From Eublepharis macularius (Eukaryota > Chordata > Lepidosauria > Squamata > Eublepharidae): a DNA stretch of 64,000 nt. Made by a program: the position numbers and the translations under genes. Under the pieces are notes generated by a model, which was given only the letters and a program-made list of their open reading frames with translations, did not search any database and was not told the DNA's origin. The stretch lies in NCBI RefSeq assembly GCF_028583425.1, contig NC_072793.1, positions 101,355,689-101,419,688 on the forward strand, read 5' to 3'. Numbering within the stretch: position 1 is the stretch's first letter; every line of letters starts with the position of its first letter. Of this stretch, positions 42,326 through 53,994 are shown one piece after another.

Positions 42326-44048
42326 GTAAGCTATGTGAATCTCTTTCAGTACTAAGCGTGCTCCTCTCTTTAGTCATGTGCTGCAAATTCCTTGAGATTC
42401 CCATTTCACAGATGTGGAACTGAGACTGAAAGGGCAGCTTCTCAAAGAAAATAGGGAAAAACTGGGTTTTGGAGTTTAGTCCCTCAGTGCCAAGAATAAT
42501 CCATTCACAAAATATCAACCAGCTTTTGCTTCAGTCTATAATGAAAATGTAAAACCAGTTTTTTCCAGGATGTGCACAGTTTTGACCTAATGTGGACTTT
42601 ATTCCAGTTTCTGTTGTGCGTTGTTAACATGCGTGATATAAAGGAGGTGCAAAGGTTTTTTTAGTAATGTTAATTAACATAATCTAACATTTCATCTTCT
42701 GGAACTCACAAATAATTAGTGTCTCTCTCAGCAGTCCAGGCAGGGATGGCCTCTGGCTTCATACTCATTTTTCACTTAATGGTTTGTGGGTTCATTATTT
42801 ACTCCTGAATTCTCCATGGAGAGTTTTTTTGACTGAGATCCAAATTCTTAAAAGTCAAGAAATATTATAATCCATTTAATATTCTCAGTCATGATTTATT
42901 TGTCAAGTTCAGCAAGAAGAAATGGCATAAAGAGGAGATATCTTGGCGTCAGGTGAGAAGCAAAGCTTGGCTGGTTTTGTAAAATGGTGTGAGTGTGCCA
43001 GAGATTAAGAGTGCAAAGAGAAGTAGTGTACGTATGTTTTGTTCGTATATTGGTGGGGGGACGGTTGCATATACATTTTTATATATCAGAGTTCACATTT
43101 TCCCTAAATGTGATGTCACTTATCATTCATGCAGGAACACATCCAACATCACCATTTTCAGTCACATATATATGTACATTGCACAATATGTAGAGGGAAA
43201 AACCCTTGTGCAATCAACTGGCAGGACATCTAAAGCTCTTAGTTTTCTTGGCTCAAAAAATTAGGAAGCTGGCTGAGTAACCTTACATGATGCGCTCAAG
43301 GATGGAAGAAAGGATGAACAAAAAGGCAGCCCCCCCCCCCCTGTCTACAAATATGAAAAGAAACTTCAAGGCATGTTCCCACAAGTGAGGGTTACAAACT
43401 GACTGGAAAGATGCTGTTGTACCTTTAATGGCAATCTGATGTGTAGAAATAAACAAGTGAAGCTCTTCAAGGTGCAGAGAGAACTTTACCATCTGCTAAC
43501 TTCTGCTTACCGAGCTGCAGTACAGTTACAGCTTTGGGGGTCAATTAAAAAACTAACAACCATTAAATCTATTGATTCAAATACTGTTTGGGTTTGGCTT
43601 CTCTGGTCCCTTCTCTTTGTCAAATATTATCAATTTTCCTTTATTTTTAAAGGTACCACTTGTATCCATGACAATTTCTTTCCTGTGACAATTTGGAATG
43701 CATGTCAAATGGTTATATAGTCAAATAAGAGCCAGTTCAGATTTGATGGTGGCTGCCTCACCAATCCTTGAGGAACATGTGGGTTTTTCCAGTAGCCTTG
43801 TGGCTGGTCTTTGCTCTCAGGGAGATGCTATTGATGTGAAATAGTATGTCTTTCTTCTTCAGGGGCTGTCTATACAGTTGGTGCCATTTGTAGAATTGTC
43901 TTGGGTGAAAAAAGTGGCTGCCATGGTCACAGAAACCATGATGGTCACAAGGAAGCTCTCATCCATGCAACTAGTGCAGTCTATTCCCAAGAGACCATTA
44001 AATATAGTGTATAGTAGATGGTGTCTTTATGAACTTGTGAAGAAACAT
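42326..44048 (+). other. Presumed intron 1, unrecognised sequence
   Basis: Begins with GTAAGC. It is AT-rich with no recognisable exon; a poly-C run lies near 43330. All elements downstream of here on this strand would lie inside or beyond this intron. Confidence 0.45.
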
Positions 44049-44228
44049 GGGCTGAATCCACACTTACCAGCACAGTGCTAAGCAGGCAGAGTGAGAGCGT
44101 CTTTCTGGAGTGTTTTATGACGTCATCGTGCCATGATGCTGCTCTCACAGTGTGATGACATCATAAAACGCGCCAGAAAGACATTCTCCGCCTGCTTAGT
44201 GCTGTGCCGGTAAGTGTGGATTCAGCCC
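44049..44228. repeat. Hairpin MITE (180 bp)
   Basis: The two halves are inverted copies of each other. Outer ends are GGGCTGAATCCACACTTACC and its complement. Inner blocks 'taagcaggc' and 'tctttctgg' are matched, and both arms carry a TGACGTCA-type site near the centre (44128 and, decayed, 44156). There is no duplication that I can define and no coding capacity. Confidence 0.88.
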
Positions 44229-47200
44229 TTATATGAATCTGATGATTGAGCAGACAATACTAGGCAAGTCAAATAATTGATCTGACTAGTCCAATAATTA
44301 TCTATCCTGGTTAGTAGAGGCTCCTAAAGCCTGACACAGAGGTCTTTCGCATTCCTGCTATCGAAAATTATTTTGTTAATCTCTGCTATTAACAAATTAT
44401 TTCTGCTGTTGAAATTTATTTTGGAGAAGCCAGAGACTGAACCTAGAACCTTCTGTATGCAAAGCTCTGTTCCTGAGCTCTGTTGCCCCTCTGTTTTCCC
44501 AGGAAAATGTTTTATTAACTATGACCTGTTTTGTTTCAGCTGTCAAGCCTCTGTTGTCATTGGCCTAAGGGTGTGGAAGATGGATTGTATCCAGAAACAG
44601 GTGGAAGGAGAGGGAATGAAACATCCCAAATCCTTGCACATTTTTCTGAATAAACTGCTCAGCAGTGAGTCAGCCATGACTTGTCTTGAGATATGGTTTG
44701 TTTGGGCTTTTATGGCCCTCAGCCTCCAGAATGAGTGAACAGTCCATTCTAGATGTCAGAATAAAAAGACTGAACTTGTGTGACTAGGAGAGGCTGAGAC
44801 ATGTACCTGCTTTGCATATTTACATGCTGTATATTTCCTTACCTGTAGAGTACTGGAGTAGTATATAAACTAGGTTTGATGGGTGTTTAGGAATAAGCCC
44901 CCCTCTGTTCACATGCTGTCATCATTCCTCAAAATGCTGATGATCTGACAGTTCCACAGTATCATATTTTTTGTACGAAGTACAGCGTACTAGGACAACG
45001 TTTGGATGTCAGTTATCATCAGTCACAACAAAAACAGGAGCTTTCTAGTCATGGATGGCTGGATGCTGACTAAATGGCGTTTTTCCTTCTGTACTGTGCC
45101 TAGACTAAAGCGGGGGCTTCTGGGAATGATGATGAATTTCAAGTAGAGAAGCAGGAGCCAGGACACAGCTGCAGCACTGCTGAATATGGGGTTCTCTCCT
45201 TTGCCTTCTGCAATATACCTTTTGTATGTTTAGTAGTATAATAACCATTCTCAGAGTTCAAGATAGAATGACCTCAAGGCTGAGTTGTAGTTTTAAAGCC
45301 TGGGACAGGAATTCCTGGTTTTTCCTGACGCTGCAAGGTTGGCAGGGTTCCAACCAGAAAACTAAAGCTCTCACACTTGAGAATCAGTTTGGAAAACCGA
45401 TGCCACAAACTCACTTATGAGAATGGAAATCCTGGGGCAGAAGGTACCAAAGATGCAATGTGTTTTAGCACTTTAGCTTCTTGCAGTAAAAATGGGAATC
45501 GGTAAAAAGAAGAAATCACAAAAGGCCAGTAACAAAAAATTGGCCTCATGTCATAGCAAAATTTCTTTTGATGGCTAACTCTTAAGAAAGGTCTTATGGA
45601 ACCCACATTGATTCTCATGGGAATATGTGGAATGGTTTATGAAATCCCACAGAGAGATTTCTACAGATTAAATAGTGGCTGCACATACATAGAACATTTG
45701 CTTTGTGACAGAATAGAGGACTCTTTTTATTGATCCAAGATCCAACTGTATGCAAAATGAGAGCCTGTGAGTGGCAAACAGAGTCTCCTTAACCTCAAAC
45801 TGCCTAAGGGAAATGGGACAGGCTGGGGAGGGGGGAGGGAGGGAGAAGACTGCCTTTAAGAGCTGCTGAAGGACTTCAGGAAACACAAAACAGAAGAGTT
45901 GGGGTTGTGCTGGCTCTGATAGGATGCTTATGCAGATTTTTCTGAAGACAGATGTGGTATTGGCTGAAGCCCAGGCTGGTGTAAATTTTGAAGCTTAGAG
46001 TCTGACAGTCCCAGAGCTGGGAATGGTAATGAGTGTATTTATATAGACTCTTCAGTAGAGGTTTCAGTTGAAATCTTTAAGGTTTCTGTGGTCATGGTCA
46101 TTTGCTTTTCAGATGAGCAAGAGCTTTGAATTATGAACTTCCCCTGAAAGCTTTAAGAAAGAAGAGGACTAATCCTTCCCATAGAGAGAAATTCTTCATT
46201 AGATGCATGGTCCCTATTAAGGAGTCCAGATGCCAAACAAGTTGCCCTGAGGGCCCAGGAATGCCGCAGGTGCTACAAACTTGGCAAAACAGATAAAATC
46301 AGAATGAGTATTTGGCCTCTAGCCCCCCACAGTTCATGACCAAAGTAGAAGGCAATAATGCAAAAACTAATATGCCATATTCAGTTTGGTACACTAGTTT
46401 TCTAAAACCTTTAAATTTGACATCTTTCACAGTAGTGAGTATTATAAAACAAGAAGCATATGAATACTTGCAAGCAGCTTTGAACTGCTGATTTTTTCCC
46501 TCTAAACTGAGTACCTTTTGGGGTATCTGCTGCAACTGAGTTGGAAGATCCAGGTAGTAGACTAGAACAGTTGTTAAAGCCATTTGAAGACAGTTGTTGA
46601 GAGCCACCACTGAGTTTCCAGATAGATTTCCCCCTGGGTACCCTCACCCTGCTTGATTAGAATACATATATTACTACTGCTGTTTCCCAGCTCTCTGGGC
46701 TCCTGTGGTAATCCAGGCCCCTGGAGACTTTTTGTCCCTAATATCTCCTCTCCCACCATTGTGACCCTACTTTTGGATACCCACAGACTGCCGGGAGCCC
46801 AGAGTGATATGAGTGTAGGATTCTCCTGTGTCACACCATTAGATATGCAGTGTATCTTATGGTCACCTCCTCTCTGCTTCATCTTCTTTTGGAGCTGGAA
46901 GAGTACAAATGTTACCTAACCATACTCTTACAAAATGAAGAGCTGCTACTTAAAAATCCATACTCAATTTCAAAAAAGTGCTGGCTGTGAAAAAGCATTG
47001 GGAAGCATGGGCTTCTGGTTTTTGCTTTGGAAACCAGTATTTTTGGAATTCCTGTAGAACCTAACAGGCCTATTTTTGTGTGGAAATCTATGCTTGCCTT
47101 CTACACCCATTGTTATCTTGAGCTACTCATTCACATTCTTAGGCAGTGCTCCAACTGCCTTGATTATAACTAATCTGTAGGTCCTGTTTTCAATGAATGC

Positions 47201-48382
47201 TCCTATTATTTTTCTGTGAGCATTTATATACTGCCATACAAAATGTAGGCAGTTCCTCTAGAAGAGGTGTTGAAAGAGAAAGTTTCAGAACGTCCAATCT
47301 TGGGTCAGGACGGAGTGGACAAGGGCCTGTCTTTCAATTTAATCCTTGGAAATATTCTCAATTTGTTTTTGTCCACTTAGGGCTGGTTCAAACTTCATCT
47401 CACTGGCATAGCTAGATGCAACTGCTGAAGTGAAAAGCACTCTGTGTGAATGTGGAAACATTTGAATCTGCTTTCTGTGTGAGTTGCACACAGTGGGAAG
47501 GGCTTCACACACAAGTTACCACAGCTGTGCTGACTTCTGATCACAATATCTGCATTCTGAAATCTGGTGTTCTTTCCCCCATACTTGTTTTACTGTTTAT
47601 TTTATGACAGAAAAATAGCAATAATTGCTAAAAGTACATGAATATTTTACAAGGTAGCATAGAGTATGCTCTAACCTACATTTTTTCTCTGGCGCGAGTC
47701 TTGTTTCAACCAAACATTTGTTTCTTTTTTGTGCTTTTCAAAATTAATACTAAAGGTCCATTTTGATCAAAATGACCCTTCTGTTTATCAGGAAGGCACC
47801 TTTAACATAAAAAAAAATCATGTGTGTTATAAAGTGCAGGCAGTTTGAAATGTTATTGAAAATCAGCCTTTCTCTATATCACTCAACTGTTTCAAGAACA
47901 TTTACAACTGCCTTTCTGTTTTTCATATGTGCACATCTACAGTAGAACAAGTGTTGAAAAGTAAGTGGCATGTGTTAATAAGGTTGTAGATACAACTGAC
48001 TGGAAATACTAGTATCTTTAGCAAGTATGTTACTTCCATGTAATTTTTCACTAATATACTACTACAGTTTCTATAATATCACTAATAATAGTGATATCAC
48101 AAACAAAATTGTATGACTTTATTATGTTCTTTGGCTTCATATATTTTCCCCTAAGATACTACATATTTTCATGTTCTAATCACATTAAAGGATTAAATAA
48201 ATTGCATCAAACAAATAATAGTCATTATTGGCATGGCACAGAAACGATGGCTTGTATAGGGGTTGATTTTTACCAGATTGGCCCCTGGCATGACGCGGAC
48301 GTGTTCTGAAGCATGTGGGAGTGTGTTCTGGGGGAGTCCTGGCCTATTCCTACTGGGGGATTCCCAACCTATTTCTGCTCAT
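44229..48382. other. No recognised feature
   Basis: Four kilobases of mostly AT-rich non-coding sequence. I find no repeat, exon or RNA gene that I can support. Confidence 0.4.
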
Positions 48383-48389
48383 TTCTCCC

Positions 48390-48505
48390 TCTGAGGCGGA
48401 GGACATCTTGGGTGATTCCCACCGTCCAATCGGGGAGGCAGGAAGTTGAAAAAACCTTTCTTCCTCTTCCTCTGGTAGGTGGGATCACCCTTGGCTTCCC
48501 AGTTC
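48390..48505 (+). repeat. DIRS left inverted terminal repeat
   Basis: It matches the complement of 53761-53880 with very few differences. Shared blocks include GGAGGACATCTTGGGTGATT, 'cccaccgtccaatc' and GGTGGGATCACCCTTGGCTT. The outermost bases at 48383-48390 (TTCTCCCT) match the complement of the internal region instead. Confidence 0.92.
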
Positions 48506-48738
48506 TTTTCCTGCCTCAGGGGAGAGCAGTAGGGTTTAGGCTAGCTCGGCTACCCTGTTCTCTATTTCTCTATTCTTTGTTGCTGTGCAATCTTACCTTT
48601 CTTATCCTCTACTTCTTCCTCCTTCTTACTGTTCCTTCCTCCTCAACCCACGGTCTTAAGTCCCCTTTCTCTTTTTCGACCTTCTTCTACCCTTCCCTTC
48701 CTTTGGAGAGGAGTTCCCTTTCCACAGGAAAATCCAGG

Positions 48739-50427
48739 ATGACCACAAGGGAGTCATCTGACTCTGAAGAGTCCTTTCTGGCCAGGGCCGATGACTGCCT
48801 GCCCGGGGCGGTTCTGCCGACGGCGGGAGAAAGCCCGGCGGGCACCGATGCGCCGCACAGGCCCAATCGGTCCCCTGGTGAAGAGACATCAAAAAAGACG
48901 GATCAGCCCGCCAGAAAACGCCCTCGTCTGTCTTCATCGAAGCCAGAGAGGACAGAACGCCGCAGCAAGTCCCAGGGAGCTTCAGAATCGACGCGCGGCT
49001 CTTTGGCGGCAGAAAAGGCGGCAAACCGCGATTTCCTGCCAAATCGCAACAACGTGCTTGCCAACCTCCCGGCAGGAGAGATTGGGCAAGAATCAAGTTC
49101 CAGCACCCAGATCTTCAGTGCTGCAGCTCCGCGACTCCAAGTAAGTGATGATCCGGATGCACTGTCTCCTCAGATTATGGAAGCCATCAGGAGGTCCCTT
49201 AGAGAGGAACTTTGGGCCATCAGCCAAGGGCAGTCTTCGAGCCCTTCCTCCTCCCTGCCCATTCCAGCGCAGGATGTCCACCCTCGCTCTGCCCACCAGG
49301 GAGGTTCTTGGCCCACTAAGGCAACACACAAGCAGCTGCAAGGTTTGACCTCTAACAGGTCTGTTACCTGGCAGGATGAGGAGCCTTCCCTTAGTGAAGC
49401 TTCAGAGGACGGAGAGTTTCTTTTGGAGGAGGAGCAGGAGTCAGATCCCAGCACCCCTCAGGCATCCAATAGGTTATTCCAACTGGAAGATTTCCAGTAC
49501 CTACTTTCCAAAACTCTCTCAGCCTTAGACCTGAAGGACCCCGCAGAGGGGGAGGAGGAGGCAGAGGAACCCAAGTCCACAGGCAACAAATCCTGGCCCA
49601 AGGGGAACAAGGAATTTTTCCCCAGGCCTGATGCTAGATCCACGGTGTTTCCTTTCCCAGAGTACTTTGAACGCCAATTGAAGGCGGAATGGTCACTGCC
49701 GGCGGCCCCTAAGCAGGTGCCTAACTACCTAAAAAAGTTGTACGTATTGCCTAATTTTGTGGACGAGTTCTTACAGGTACCTGTGATAGACGCTCCAGTG
49801 GCGGCGTTGCAATCTCAAGGCCTCCTTTCCGAAGACGGTCAAGGCAACATCTGAGATGGCCTGGATAAAAAAGGGGAAGCAGTTCTAAAGAGGGCGCACG
49901 AAGCTATGGCCACGTCTATCAAGGCCTCAGCTATCGCCTCCATGGTGTCCAGAGCCTTGGTGGTCAGGATAAGGAGGATGATTCAGCTGCTTCCTGACAA
50001 TAACAGACGTCTGATGGAAGGAGCCAATAGAATCCTCAAGGCCTGTACCTTCGTATCAGATGCCATGCTGGACGTCCTATCGTTAACTTCAAGGGCCCTG
50101 GCTTCGTCCGCGGCCGCCAGACGCCTACTCTGGCTAAGGGCCTGGCCAGCCGACCTACAAGCCAAGATCATTCTAGCATCATACCCATTCCAGGGTGGGA
50201 AACTGTTCGGTGATCAGCTTGAAAAAATCCTGGTGGAAACTAGGGACAAGAAGAAGGCCCTTCCAAAGTCCTTAAAGTACACACCCAGGAGACCGTACCA
50301 GACGTTTCGTTCCCATCATACTCTGGCCAGGAACAAACAGGACCATAAGCGTGCCTGGAACCCTCCCAGAGGTCAATCCAAGCGGGGCAACTTTCAGTCC
50401 AGATTCAACAGGTCCCAAGGCTTCTGA
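48739..50427 (+). pseudogene. DIRS ORF1, Gag-like, one stop
   Basis: A frame of about 560 codons from the ATG at 48739, just after the left repeat, interrupted by TGA at 49852-49854. Residues 1-120 are acidic and serine-rich, then basic and low-complexity. The middle has an acidic 'EDGEFLLEEEQESD' stretch. The C-terminal part includes EYFERQLKAEWSLPA and, after the stop, SRALVVRIRRMIQLL. The end is arginine-, glycine- and asparagine-rich, as in nucleic-acid-binding Gag tails. No zinc knuckle is seen, which is normal for DIRS. An upstream in-frame ATG at 48313 is outside the element. The last 77 bases overlap the RT frame. Confidence 0.85.
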
Positions 50428-52387
50428 GGCAACAGACACGACGCGGAGGATAAAGGGCAGAAGCCCTGACTATCACGAGGCTCCGGTGGGGGGAAGACTG
50501 CTCCTGTTTCATCAAGCCTGGGAGGAGTCCAAGGCGGACGCATGGACCTTAGAGATTGTGTCCAATGGCTACTCAATCGAGTTCGCCTCCATTCCACCGG
50601 AACGCTTCCTCACTTCCCCCCTGAAGAAAAATCAGCTCAGGAGAAACATAACCTTGCAAGCCATTCAGCACCTGAGGGAAATACACGCAATCGAACCAGT
50701 CCCTCCTTTAGAGAGGGGATGCGGGGTGTACTCAATTTTCTTTATGGTTCCCAAGAGGAATGGAGACTGGCGTGCCATCCTGTATCTCAAATACGTCAAC
50801 AAACACATCAAACTAAGATGTTTCCGGATGGAAACCCTTCGATCCATCGCGGAGGCCTTGCAGAGAGGAGAGTTTCTGACGTCAATAGACCTAACCGAAG
50901 CGTACCTACATGTGCCCATAACTCCGACACACCGAAGGTTCCTCAGATTCTGCGTTCAAGAAGACCACTTTCAATTCAGAGCACTTCCCTTCGGCCTGGC
51001 CACGGCCCCCAGGGTGTTCACAAAGCTCCTAGTGGTGCCCATAGTCAAGCTGAGGGAGAGGGGCATCCACGTGCACCCGTACTTGGACGACATCCTAATA
51101 AGGTCTGCTTCCAAAACCGATTCAGAAAGGGAGACGACCTTCACCTTGCGTTTTTTAGAGAACCATGGCTTTCTGATCAACCACGACAAGTGCTCTCTAC
51201 GCCCTTCACAGAGGCTAGAGCACCTTGGCCTGATAATAGACACCAAAGAGGGCAGCTTCTTCCTTCCGGAAGACAAGGGAACCAAGACCAAGAAGCTCGC
51301 ATCCCAAGTGATCAATCAACCAGCGTGCCCCTTGATGGAGCTGTCCACACTAATGGGTCTGCTAGTGGCCAATTTGAAAGCCATCTACTGGGGCAAGTTC
51401 CACTCCAAGCCCCTTCAAGCCTTCCTACGACCCTTCCAATGGCAGATTACACAAAGAGCAAGCATCAGACTTCAGGTCCCTCACTCAGTGAAGGAAAGTT
51501 TAAGATGGTGGACGAGCGACTTCAACCTTCAACAAGGCAAGAGCTTCCTTTCTCCACAGCTCACTCAAATCTTCACAGATGCCAGCCTGAGAGGCTGGGG
51601 AGCGACTCTGCGGGACATTCCTGCCCAGGGGGAGTGGTCAGAGTCGGAAAAAGCTCTTCCAATCAACGTCCTAGAAATGCGCACCGCCTTCCTGGCACTA
51701 CGACACTTCAGCAGCATGATCCGTCACGACAACATCCTGATACGGACGGACACAATCGCAACCAAGACATATATAAACAAGCAGGGGGGGACCAGATCCT
51801 CACGCCTACAGAGAGAGGCCAGCAAAATCATGTCTTGGGCAGAGATGAACCTCTCCTCTATTCAAGCGGAACACATCAAGGGTGTTCAGAACATTCATGC
51901 CAATTGGCTGAGCAGAGAAGCGCTTCACCCCGGGGAATGGTCCATCAAGAGGGAGATCTTCTTAATGCTGACGGAACACTTCAGAACACCGGAAGTGGAC
52001 ATCTTTGCATCCCAATAGAACAATCAAGTTCCGAGATTTTACTCCAGATACTTCCATCCTCTAGCAGAGAACACAGATGCGCTCACAGCTCATTGGCCCG
52101 ACGCTCTCCTATACGCCTTCCCTCCTCTGTCAGTGATCCCGAAGCTACTCAGTCGAATCAGGGAGTTCGGAGCAATGGTCATAATGATCGCCCCGTGGTG
52201 TCCGAGGAGACCGTGGTTCTCTACGCTTCAACTTTTGTCAGTCGCTCCTTCTGTTCATCTTCCAATTCTACCGGACCTATTGCAGCAGGGCCCGATCTGG
52301 CACCCTCACCCAGAATGGTGGGCGCTGACCGGATGGAAATTGAGCGGAACATCTTCCAACGCGCAGGTCTTTCCTCAGATGTCATAG
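50351..52387 (+). pseudogene. DIRS RT / RNase H / MT-like ORF, one stop
   Basis: The reverse transcriptase has VYSIFFMVPKRNGDWR, SIDLTEAYLHVPI, FRALPFGLATAPRVFTK and the catalytic YLDD at 51080-51091. The RNase H follows with IFTDASLRGWGATL, LEMRTAFLALRHF and IRTDTIATKTYINKQGG. A TAG at 52016-52018 interrupts the frame in the motif VDIFASQ. After it, 52019-52387 stays open with LYAFPPLSVIPKL and MIAPWCPRRPWFS, matching the domain after RNase H that has been compared to adenine methyltransferases in DIRS. The start codon is unclear; the frame overlaps ORF1, so frameshifting or reinitiation may be used. Confidence 0.93.
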
Positions 52388-53409
52388 ACACTTTGTTAGC
52401 GTCACGAAAGAAGTCTACTATCTGCATATACAATTGTGCCTGGAAAGCATTTCATAGATGGCGTAGACGCAAGAAGTTGTCCCCACTGAACCCATCAATA
52501 CACTCCATACTGAGTTTCTTACAGGAGGGCCTCGACAAAGGGTTGAGTCCGGCAACCTTGAAAAGGCAGATAGCAGCCATAGGGTCGGTGTGGACGGACG
52601 ACAGAGGTGCGTCCCTCGCAACTCAGCCTTTGATTCGGAGATTCCTCAGAGGGGCCTCCCTGCTGAAACCTCCTACAGCCCACCACTTTCCCACGTGGAG
52701 GCTTAACGTGGTCCTTTCAGCCCTAACCAAGACACCTTTCGAACCAGTGAGTAACGTAGCTCTCAGATGATTGAAGCTCAAGACTGTCTTCCTAATAGCC
52801 ATTACATCGGCGCGCAGAATTTCAGAGTTGAGTGCCCTGTCTTCGCGCCCGGACTTGTGTGTTTTTCACAAAGACAAAGTAGTCTTGAGGACAGACCCGA
52901 CCTTCCTGCCCAAGGTGTACTCGACCTTTCACCGCTCTCAAGAGATCAATCTGCCTTCTTTTTGCCCTTATCCAGGACATCCTAGGGAAAGAGAGTGGCA
53001 TAAGCTGGATGTGCGAAGGTCTCTCAAGATGTACCTTTTCAGAACACAGGAACTTCGGCAGACGGATGCCTTGTTCGTCAACATCTCGCAACCTAGGAAG
53101 GGTCATCACATGTCACCATCTGCGGTTGCGTATAGCATCAAATCCTGCATTAGAGAGGCCTACATAGCCCAAGGCATCGACGTTCCACCTGGTATAACTG
53201 CACACTCGACAAGAAGTGCGGCCACCAACGCGGCTCTGAGAAAGAATGCCTCGGCGGAAGATATTTGTAAGGCAGCTACATGGTCATCCCTGACCACATT
53301 CATCAGACACTATCGTCTTCACACAAGTGCTTCAGCAGATGCGGCCTTCGGAAGGAGAGTGCTACAGCATGTCATAGAAGACGAAGATGCAATCCCACCC
53401 GGATCATGA
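52333..53409 (+). pseudogene. DIRS tyrosine recombinase ORF, one stop
   Basis: Integrates the circular cDNA. The core-binding domain begins near 52333 and includes YNCAWKAFHRWRRRK and SILSFLQEGLDKGLSPATLK. A TGA at 52768-52770 lies just before the catalytic domain. The catalytic residues are R in TSARRISEL (about 52810), H-x-x-R in HSTRSAA (53203-53214) and Y in RHYRLH (53311-53313), giving the R-H-R-Y set. The frame ends at 53409, shortly before the internal complementary region. The same frame is open far upstream (from 50542) through the RT gene; see findings. Confidence 0.93.
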
Positions 53410-53425
53410 GGCACTGCTTTAGGAG

Positions 53426-53516
53426 CACCCAAGATGTCCTCCGCCTCAGAGGGAGAACGGCCCCTTGGATATTCACCGTGAAGGGTCCTTCTCCTCTGAG
53501 GAAAGGAGGACATCTT
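53426..53516 (+). repeat. DIRS internal complementary region
   Basis: 53426-53459 is complementary to the left end (48383-48415 region: CTCTGAGGCGGAGGAC). 53459-53516 is complementary to the right end (53870-53920: CTTCACGGTGA-TATCCAAGG, one base differing). In DIRS replication this region bridges the two ends as template to rebuild them and form the circle. Confidence 0.92.
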
Positions 53517-53760
53517 GCCCGCCCATGATCTTCATCCTCCTCATGCTCCTCTCCATACCTTCCTGATACACCTCTGCCTCTCTATAGTGATCCTTAGACG
53601 CTATGATGTTTCGCGTCTATGCTCACGTTGCTGTTATGTCTGTTTGTTGTTTTTTCTGACACGTTACCGTTACTTACCTATTCAAGTTTCTTCTCCTAAT
53701 CTAGTTGTTATCCAGTTTTTTCCTCTGTGAGGGATCAGATACTGCTGAGGGGAGTCACCC

Positions 53761-53920
53761 GAACTGAGAAGCCAAGGGTGATCCCACCTACCAGAGGAAG
53801 AGGAAGAAAGGTTTTTTCAACTTCCTGCCTCCCTGATTGGACGGTGGGAATCACCCAAGATGTCCTCCTTTCCTCAGAGGAGAAGGACCCTTCACGGTGA
53901 GTATCCAAGGGGCCGTTCTC
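53761..53920 (+). repeat. DIRS right inverted terminal repeat with extension
   Basis: 53761-53880 is the inverse of the left repeat. The additional 53881-53920 has no partner in the left repeat but is complementary to the internal region, as expected for a DIRS right end. Confidence 0.9.
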
Positions 53921-53994
53921 CCCCACCAGTCAGGTGAGAGGTAGTCGGGGGAGGGGGGGCAGAGGCTGGGGGCTGGGGATCCCCCACCCCCACC

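Larger units (their letters stand above)
48383..53920 (+). mobile_element. DIRS-type tyrosine-recombinase retrotransposon
   Basis: A 5.5-kb element with the complete DIRS plan: left inverted terminal repeat, Gag-like ORF, RT/RNase H ORF, tyrosine recombinase ORF, internal complementary region and right inverted terminal repeat. DIRS elements replicate through a circular DNA intermediate that the recombinase integrates, so they make no target duplication, and none is seen. Each of the three ORFs carries one stop codon and is otherwise open, so the copy is young but probably not autonomous. It is not an LTR element or retrovirus: it has no LTRs and no DDE integrase. Confidence 0.95.

Noticed and set aside
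48313-48738. Upstream in-frame extension of the DIRS Gag-like ORF
   Set aside because: It begins outside the element and runs through the left inverted repeat; the ATG at 48739 is the first one after the repeat.
48383-53920. Endogenous retrovirus
   Set aside because: No LTRs, protease, DDE integrase or envelope; inverted repeats and a tyrosine recombinase define a DIRS element.
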